Assembly: GCA_024640385.1 (NCBI GenBank)
Contig: JAHEFC010000044.1
Location: 1,645-13,885 of the forward strand
Source of the DNA: Sphingobacteriales bacterium
Lineage (GTDB): Bacteria > Bacteroidota > Bacteroidia > Chitinophagales > Chitinophagaceae
Direction of reading: 5' to 3'
Length of the DNA: 12,241 nucleotides
A program made the translations under genes and the position numbers. The stretch's first letter is position 1. Each line of letters opens with the position of its first letter. The notes beneath the pieces are model-generated. The model saw only the letters and a program-made list of their open reading frames with translations, searched no databases and was not told the origin of the DNA. Positions 7,939 to 12,241 of this stretch are shown piece after piece.

Positions 7939-8709
7939 ATGGCAAATGCTTCTCATCACAGCACCTGGGTAAGGATCTGCCACTGGATAGTGACGCTGGC
8001 ATTTATTGCGCTGGTTTTTACAGGCATCGAGATCCTTATGGTTCACCCCAGATTATACTGGGGGGAAGTGGGCAATGATCTCACTCCCGCATTATTCGAA
8101 TTACCGATCAGCAGAAATTATAAGCACGGTGGCTTTACTGAAGGCCAGCCTTTCTTTCAAACTCCGGGTTCACCGGTCAGTGCAGGCCGTACCTATGATA
8201 TTTTCAACCAGAATGGATGGGGCAGAAGTCTTCATTTCCTTGCAGGGTGGTTCCTGGTAGTAAGCGGCCTGGTCTATCTCTTATTTGGATTCATCGGCGG
8301 GCATTTCCGCAAGCATATTCTTCTCAGCAAAAAAGAATTCAACTGGAGCCGTATGATGATCGACCTCAAAGATCACCTGCGCCTGTTGATCCCCCGTGCA
8401 AGCGGCGGACCTGACTATGGTATTCTTCAAAAGATCAGTTACACGATCATTGTTTTCCTTGCATTGCCATTGATGGTGATCACAGGGTTCACTATGGCAC
8501 CAGCCATTACTGCGGCATTCCCTTTTTTGCTCGACCTGTTCGGCGGGTACCAGTCGGCCCGAACCATCCATTTCTTTTCCACCATAGCATTGTTGTTATT
8601 CTTTGTCATTCATATTGTGATGGTGATCCTGAGCGGATTTAAGAAACAGATGCTGAGCATGACTTTCAAAAGATCATATGAAAAAGAAACTGATCGTAAC
8701 CCGTCGTAA
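7939..8709 (+). CDS. di-heme-type cytochrome b membrane subunit (cytochrome b561/Ni-Fe hydrogenase b-type family)
   Basis: The 256-residue integral membrane protein has four hydrophobic helices at about 14-35, 97-120, 165-188 and 209-233. Histidines within or next to them can serve as axial heme ligands: H15 ('RICHW'), H99 ('SLHFLAGW'), H211 ('TIHFF') and H225 ('VIHIV'). This is the prokaryotic cytochrome b561-like arrangement used by hydrogenase, formate dehydrogenase and thiosulfate-reductase membrane subunits. A loop of about 60 residues between helices 1 and 2 is long for the family and could form the docking face for a partner. That partner is very likely the molybdopterin lipoprotein encoded next, whose start codon lies inside this gene's last 32 nt. 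The expected role is electron exchange between that enzyme and the quinone pool, direction unknown. The start at 7939 is the first ATG and leaves a short cytoplasmic head. Confidence 0.88.
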   Translation: MANASHHSTWVRICHWIVTLAFIALVFTGIEILMVHPRLYWGEVGNDLTPALFELPISRNYKHGGFTEGQPFFQTPGSPVSAGRTYDIFNQNGWGRSLHFLAGWFLVVSGLVYLLFGFIGGHFRKHILLSKKEFNWSRMMIDLKDHLRLLIPRASGGPDYGILQKISYTIIVFLALPLMVITGFTMAPAITAAFPFLLDLFGGYQSARTIHFFSTIALLLFFVIHIVMVILSGFKKQMLSMTFKRSYEKETDRNPS

Positions 8710-9439
8710 AGCCATTATCTCGGGATTGACTGCCATGGGCGGACTACTACTGCCGGGCTGTAAGAGTAAAGAGCTCCCCCCAACCTATGGCAATATTTTA
8801 CGTATGGGAGATAACCTGACTTATGTTGCACACAGGGCTTTGCTGCCGGGCCAGGCACTGGTTAAGGAATATGATCCCAGGGATATTTCTTCTTTTCCCG
8901 CCACGGGAACTTTCAATCCCGGAGATAGTTCATGGAAATATTATAGCGAAGAATGGGATAAGCTGCATAAGAATGATTTTGCAGATTGGCGTCTATCTGT
9001 TGAAGGGTTGGTAGCGAAGCCACTGCAGTTATCCTTAAAAGACCTGATGGGGTTACCTGCCCAGAAGCAGATCACCAGGCATTCCTGTGAAGAAGGCTGG
9101 ACTGCCATAGCGGAATGGACCGGTGTTCGATTAGGTGATGTGTTGAAAGCTGCAGGCATTTTACCCAAAGCCAGGTTCGTTAATTATTATGCATTTGATG
9201 GATTCACGGATAGCCTTGACATGTTGGATGCCTTTCATCCCCAGACCATATTGGCTTATGGTATGAATGGTAAAAATCTGCCGGTTCCACATGGTGCGCC
9301 CATCAGGATGCGCGTGGAAACCCAGATCGGATACAAAAGTGTAAAATACCTGAAACGCATCGTGGTCACTGATGAGTTTGATGATTTTGGTGAAAACGGG
9401 GCAATCCTCAACGGCTGGGCCTGGTATAACGGGATCTGA
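8678..9439 (+). CDS. Tat-exported molybdopterin oxidoreductase lipoprotein (sulfite-oxidase fold)
   Basis: The 253-residue protein begins with a twin-arginine signal (T8-R9-R10-K-A-I) running into a lipobox ending L-P-G-C28. It is therefore predicted to fold with cofactor in the cytoplasm, cross by Tat, and be lipid-anchored at Cys28. The sulfite-oxidase-type Mo-binding domain spans about 100-235. C137 in 'RHSCEEGW' is the expected Mo ligand, and 'GKNLPVPHGAPIRM' (198-211) and 'QIGYKSVKYLKRI' (216-228) are typical of the fold. There is no C-terminal dimerisation domain and no heme domain, as in the bacterial MsrP/YedY and SorA-like groups. Electrons would pass to or from the overlapping cytochrome b. 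The substrate (sulfite, sulfoxide or other) cannot be told from sequence. Translation starts within the previous gene, 32 nt before its end. This is the last gene of the long plus-strand run and ends 6 nt before a convergent gene. Confidence 0.9.
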   Translation: MKKKLIVTRRKAIISGLTAMGGLLLPGCKSKELPPTYGNILRMGDNLTYVAHRALLPGQALVKEYDPRDISSFPATGTFNPGDSSWKYYSEEWDKLHKNDFADWRLSVEGLVAKPLQLSLKDLMGLPAQKQITRHSCEEGWTAIAEWTGVRLGDVLKAAGILPKARFVNYYAFDGFTDSLDMLDAFHPQTILAYGMNGKNLPVPHGAPIRMRVETQIGYKSVKYLKRIVVTDEFDDFGENGAILNGWAWYNGI

Positions 9440-9445
9440 TCTTTA

Positions 9446-10057
9446 CTAACGGCCGTTCGATCTCAGTACAGTGATGTCTTTTTTGATCTGATCGTCGTAG
9501 GTTTTCTTTACGATGTAATACCACTGCCGTTCGGGAATATCTACATAGAATATTTCACCCAGTTTGTGTTTTGCAACGGCGTCCTGAAGTTCCTTAGGCA
9601 CCATGTCTTCTCCAAAAAACCATCCCAGGTCTCCATGGGTATTGTTGCCATCCATGGTGTACTGATCTGCAAGTTGTTCAAATGGGGTGCCTGCGTTGAG
9701 TTTTTGAACAATGAGTTTGCTCAGGCTGTCTACTTCTTTATTATTGAGTGAGCCCCTGTCGAGAAAAATATAGCTTGCCCTGTACTTGACGGCTTCATCC
9801 ACTTCGAGCACTTTGTAGGTGACATAACCTACGGAAAAAACATCACCCTTATTTTGCTTCAGTAAACGTTTGTCAATAAGCGCCGTATCTTTTCCATAAC
9901 TAAGGTGCAGGAGGGCAGGTTTAAGATTGGGGTTGGCAGCAATGTATTTTTCCGCATCCGGAACGGTCTTGATCTTTTCAAATTGTTCCCTTACCGTTGG
10001 CTGGGCAAAAAGGGAAGTTGACAGGAGAAGGAGCAGTGCACCGAATAATAATTTCAT
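9446..10057 (-). CDS. secreted parvulin-type peptidyl-prolyl cis-trans isomerase
   Basis: The 203-residue protein has a clear signal peptide (MKLL, Leu-rich core, cut after F-A-Q near residue 19). A parvulin/rotamase domain covers about 92-187: 'YRASYIFL' at the first strand, 'AGTPFEQLADQYTMD' (122-136), 'GDLGWF' (142-147) and 'MVPKELQDAV' (152-161). The usual His in the first strand ('ASHIL') is Tyr96 here. Many chaperone-like parvulins tolerate such changes, so isomerase strength is uncertain. The N-terminal part (20-90) is a short helical linker without a full SurA-like chaperone domain; the whole is much smaller than SurA or PrsA. The likely site is the periplasm, helping exported or outer-membrane proteins fold. 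The gene faces the long operon tail to tail, with only 6 nt between stop codons, and has its own candidate promoter at 10113-10120. Confidence 0.88.
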   Translation of the reverse strand: MKLLFGALLLLLSTSLFAQPTVREQFEKIKTVPDAEKYIAANPNLKPALLHLSYGKDTALIDKRLLKQNKGDVFSVGYVTYKVLEVDEAVKYRASYIFLDRGSLNNKEVDSLSKLIVQKLNAGTPFEQLADQYTMDGNNTHGDLGWFFGEDMVPKELQDAVAKHKLGEIFYVDIPERQWYYIVKKTYDDQIKKDITVLRSNGR

Positions 10058-10112
10058 AATTCAAAATTTATCCTCGAAATAGGTTAGAATTTAACACGAT
10101 TTAAGTTCTCCG

Positions 10113-10120
10113 CAAAGCTA
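10113..10120 (-). promoter_or_regulatory. candidate Bacteroidota -7 box (TAnnTTTG) for the prolyl isomerase gene
   Basis: Read on the minus strand this is TAGCTTTG, an exact match to the Bacteroidota primary-sigma -7 consensus TAnnTTTG. It lies about 55 nt before the ATG at 10057, implying a leader of roughly 45-50 nt. No convincing TTTG -33 box is seen at the usual 19-21 nt spacing, so the call rests on the -7 box and its position. Confidence 0.5.
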
Positions 10121-10178
10121 AAATCCTTTTTCTGTAGACCCGGAAAATCTTTCTGATTTGAGGCCCCGGATCTCAATG

Positions 10179-10200
10179 TTAACAGTTTGTTTACTGTTAA
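10179..10200. repeat. perfect 8-bp inverted repeat in divergent intergenic region
   Basis: TTAACAGT (10179-10186) and ACTGTTAA (10193-10200) are exact reverse complements with a 6-nt AT-rich centre. The site lies between two genes pointing away from it, so a terminator role is unlikely. A binding site for a dimeric regulator controlling one or both genes is plausible but inferred. It sits about 60 bp upstream of the minus-strand -7 box and about 70 bp upstream of the plus-strand candidate. Confidence 0.5.
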
Positions 10201-10246
10201 TAGGATTGCGTAAGTTCATTTTGGCCTTGCGAAGTACCCGCATCGG

Positions 10247-10276
10247 TTGAGTATCCCTATTTATATATTATCTTTT
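10247..10276 (+). promoter_or_regulatory. candidate Bacteroidota promoter for the small lipoprotein gene
   Basis: TTG at 10247-10249 is followed after 19 nt by TATCTTTT (10269-10276), one base short of TAnnTTTG. Spacing fits the Bacteroidota -33/-7 pattern. The start codon follows only 20 nt later, so the leader would be very short. The AT-rich surroundings make a chance match possible. Confidence 0.35.
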
Positions 10277-10296
10277 CAGCCGAAAATGAATGAATT

Positions 10297-10728
10297 ATGC
10301 GTCTATACTGCATTTTAATATCCGCTGCCGCCCTGATGATGTGGAGTTGTAATCAAACCAAACAGGATGATACTGTTCCGGTTTTGGTAGATACCGTTAA
10401 AGCTTCGCAACAGGCTGTTGTTGACACCGGGAAACTGGTTGGGACCTGGACCAGAACAGATTCTCCTTACGAGATAAGGATACTTGAAGTAAAACCTGAC
10501 GGAAATATGCTGGCGGGTTATTTCAATCCTACATCCATTAACGTGGGTCGGGCCAATTGGATAAGCCAGAATGGTATCGTCCAGGTGTACATTGAGCTCA
10601 GGGATGAAAACTATCCCGGGTCCAATTATAGTTTAACCTATTTTCCGGAACAGGACATGCTAGCCGGAAAGTATTTCCAGGCCGTTGAAGGTGTTACGTA
10701 CGACGTTGGATTTACAAGGAAAAAATAA
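10297..10728 (+). CDS. small secreted lipoprotein of unknown function
   Basis: The 143-residue product has a lipoprotein signal: Arg2, a hydrophobic core, and M-W-S-C18 as the lipobox. Trp at -2 is unusual, but Ser at -1 fits. After a polar linker (19-47) the mature part reads as alternating beta strands, from 'GKLVGTWTRTD' (about 45-55) to the C-terminus. It has a G-x-W near its start and ends in 'GVTYDVGFTRK', resembling lipocalin-like or META-like small beta-barrel lipoproteins common in Bacteroidota. I do not recognise a specific family. It would be lipid-anchored in the envelope. It stands alone between the divergent region and the P-type ATPase gene 98 nt downstream, so co-transcription with the ATPase is possible but not shown. 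Confidence 0.8.
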   Translation: MRLYCILISAAALMMWSCNQTKQDDTVPVLVDTVKASQQAVVDTGKLVGTWTRTDSPYEIRILEVKPDGNMLAGYFNPTSINVGRANWISQNGIVQVYIELRDENYPGSNYSLTYFPEQDMLAGKYFQAVEGVTYDVGFTRKK

Positions 10729-10826
10729 TACTTGACTAATATCATGATCCAGCCGGATAATTAATGCCACATTTACAGGGATTTCACATGTAATACCTCT
10801 TTCATGTAAGGGGTAAATGAACATCC

Positions 10827-12241
10827 ATGGAAGTTCCGCAACAATCAGACCCCAAAAAGAATCTGCTTGAGCTTTCACTAAGTGAATTAAAGATCGCAGT
10901 GGGCTTCATGCCGGGAGGCCTTTCTGAATCAGAAGCAAAACTCCGTTTGCTTTCGGTTGGGTATAATGAAATTGCCAGTGAGAAGCCCCTATCTCCTGCC
11001 AAACGACTGGTAAACAATATAAAAAACCCCCTGGTCATTCTGTTGGCCGTTTTGGGAGTTATTTCTTTTCTGACCGGGGATATCCGCTCAACCGTGGTTA
11101 TTTTCCTGATGATCATTTTAGGCGTTGTGCTGAGATATATCCAGGAGCAGAAAGCTGATAAGGCTGCTGAAAAACTGAAGGCCATGGTCAGTACACATGC
11201 TACTGTATGCAGAGATGGCAAAGAGCTGGAAGTTCCGATGAAAATGCTGGTCCCCGGGGATATCATCAGGTTGGGATCTGGTGATATGGTGCCGGCTGAT
11301 GTGCGTATACTTACCGCCAAGGATCTTTTTTTGAACCAGTCTGCACTGACCGGCGAATCCATGCCGGTAGAGAAGACGGCCGAATTTTCTGCTGTGGAAT
11401 CAGCGAATCCACTGGATTCGGGTAATATCTGCTTTCTGGGCTCCAATGTGGAAAGCGGAACAGCCACTGCTCTCGTAGTAAATACGGGCGAAAAAACCAG
11501 TTTTGGTTCCCTGGCTTCACAGATCCTGGGACAACAGGAGATCACAAGTTTTGATAAGGGGATCAACAAGTTCACCTGGTTAATGATACGATTCATTATG
11601 ATCATGGTGCCCGCCGTATTTCTAATCAACGGATTCAGCAGGCATAACTGGCTGGAAGCTTTTCTCTTTGCTTTGGCAGTGGCCGTGGGGCTTACCCCTG
11701 AAATGCTTCCTATGATCGTTACAGTGAATTTATCCAAGGGTGCGCTTTCCATGTCGGGAAAAAAAGTGATTGTCAAAAGGCTGAATGCCATCCAGAATTT
11801 TGGGGCAATGGACGTGCTTTGTACTGATAAGACCGGAACAATCACACAAGGTAAAATAGTGCTTGAATTGCATCTTGACACCAATGGTCAATCCAGTCAG
11901 AAAGTACTGGATTTCGGATTTCTGAATAGTTACTATCAAACGGGTTTAAAGAACCTGATGGATAAGGCTATACTGGATCATGAGGAGCTCGAGGAGGGTT
12001 TAGGCGTAAAGGAGAAATACAGTAAGATCGATGAAATTCCATTTGATTTTGCCCGAAAACGAATGTCTGTTGTTTTGGAAGATAAACAGGGATTGAACAT
12101 CCTGATCTGCAAAGGTGCGGTTGAAGGAACACTTGAGCTATGCAGTAAGGTGGAGATCAATGGAGTGGTAGAGAATATGTCGGCGGAACACCATCAAAAA
12201 AGTGTGGAGAAGGTTGCATTGCTCAATGGACAGGGCTTCCG
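10827..12241 (+). CDS. mgtA: Mg2+-transporting P-type ATPase (P3B, MgtA-like), 3'-truncated by window edge
   Basis: The frame runs open from the ATG at 10827 to the right edge (471 codons seen); an in-frame TGA at 10818 excludes an earlier start. Visible parts in order are a cytoplasmic head, membrane helices 1-2 (about 65-110), the actuator loop with T175-G-E-S178, helices 3-4 with the P291-E292-M-L motif, the phosphorylation motif D334-K-T-G-T, and nucleotide-domain K429-G-A. The stretch 'VGLTPEMLPMIV' and 'KRLNAIQNFGAMDVLCTDKTGT' is characteristic of MgtA/MgtB rather than Ca2+ or heavy-metal ATPases. MgtA imports Mg2+ into the cytoplasm at the cost of ATP. The phosphorylated Asp falls at 334, versus about 373 in E. 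coli MgtA, so the N-terminus is shorter. The remaining P-domain and C-terminal helices lie beyond the window. I see no enteric-style Mg2+ leader in the 98 nt upstream. Confidence 0.93.
   Translation, partial: MEVPQQSDPKKNLLELSLSELKIAVGFMPGGLSESEAKLRLLSVGYNEIASEKPLSPAKRLVNNIKNPLVILLAVLGVISFLTGDIRSTVVIFLMIILGVVLRYIQEQKADKAAEKLKAMVSTHATVCRDGKELEVPMKMLVPGDIIRLGSGDMVPADVRILTAKDLFLNQSALTGESMPVEKTAEFSAVESANPLDSGNICFLGSNVESGTATALVVNTGEKTSFGSLASQILGQQEITSFDKGINKFTWLMIRFIMIMVPAVFLINGFSRHNWLEAFLFALAVAVGLTPEMLPMIVTVNLSKGALSMSGKKVIVKRLNAIQNFGAMDVLCTDKTGTITQGKIVLELHLDTNGQSSQKVLDFGFLNSYYQTGLKNLMDKAILDHEELEEGLGVKEKYSKIDEIPFDFARKRMSVVLEDKQGLNILICKGAVEGTLELCSKVEINGVVENMSAEHHQKSVEKVALLNGQGF

Noticed and set aside
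9448..9457. AACGGCCGTT perfect 10-bp palindrome at the tail-to-tail junction
   Set aside because: It lies almost entirely in the last codons of the prolyl isomerase gene, has no loop or T-run, and does not make a credible terminator.
10732..10761. TTGACT-N18-GATAAT resembling a sigma-70 promoter before the ATPase gene
   Set aside because: Bacteroidota primary sigma factors use a different -33/-7 pattern, and one such match in AT-rich intergenic DNA is easily chance.
10782..10810. Imperfect direct repeat (TTTCACATGTAA / TTTCATGTAA) upstream of the ATPase
   Set aside because: It has two short copies only, with an indel, in AT-rich sequence. No reason to prefer regulation over chance.
10802..11884. 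Long open frame on the minus strand (360 codons)
   Set aside because: It lies antisense to the P-type ATPase, whose motifs (TGES, PEML, DKTGT) are unmistakable. The minus-strand translation is Ser/Thr/Pro-rich with no recognisable domain.
1..12241. Search for mobile elements, defence genes, CRISPR arrays and RNA genes
   Set aside because: No transposase, integrase, spaced repeats, tRNA-like cloverleaf or rRNA-like stretch was seen; base composition looks even throughout by eye.

Overview
The window looks like chromosomal DNA of a Bacteroidota bacterium, most likely a Chitinophagaceae-like soil or freshwater member. The reasons are moderate GC, almost no Shine-Dalgarno sequences ahead of good genes, a TAnnTTTG-type promoter box, and the gene families present (FG-GAP/ASPIC-UnbV protein, Tat-exported enolase-superfamily protein, exported RraA-like protein, small lipoprotein). 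I see no tRNA, rRNA, insertion sequence, integrase or CRISPR array. Assignment below phylum level is inference.

Positions 1-9439 hold eight same-strand, tightly packed genes that look like one long operon. In order they are: the 3' half of a PAP2/vanadium-haloperoxidase family enzyme; an exported FG-GAP/ASPIC-UnbV protein with seven Ca-binding-type Asp loops and a C-terminal membrane anchor; a Tat-signal enolase-superfamily (mandelate racemase-like) protein; a YghZ/Gpr-type aldo/keto reductase; a gluconokinase-6-phosphogluconate dehydrogenase fusion; an exported RraA-like protein; a four-helix cytochrome b; and a Tat lipoprotein of the sulfite-oxidase molybdopterin fold. Two junctions are ATGA stop/start overlaps, one is a 32-nt overlap and one gap is 9 nt.

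Positions 9446-10057 carry a convergent gene for a secreted parvulin-type prolyl isomerase. Positions 10058-10296 are a divergent intergenic region with two candidate promoters and a perfect 8-bp inverted repeat. A small lipoprotein gene follows (10297-10728). Last comes the 5' part of a P-type ATPase of the MgtA (P3B) class, running off the right edge from 10827.

How the genes may work together is inference. An acid-sugar dehydratase-like enzyme, a pyruvate-aldolase-fold protein, an aldehyde reductase and gluconate phosphorylation/decarboxylation lie side by side. This suggests use of aldonic or uronic acids, possibly begun outside the cytoplasm, since the dehydratase-like and RraA-like proteins carry export signals. 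The Mo-lipoprotein and cytochrome b would form a membrane redox pair linked to the quinone pool. The points most worth checking are the kinase-dehydrogenase fusion, the exported RraA-like protein with its D-X20-R-N motif (Asp replaced by Asn), and the exported dehydratase-like enzyme.
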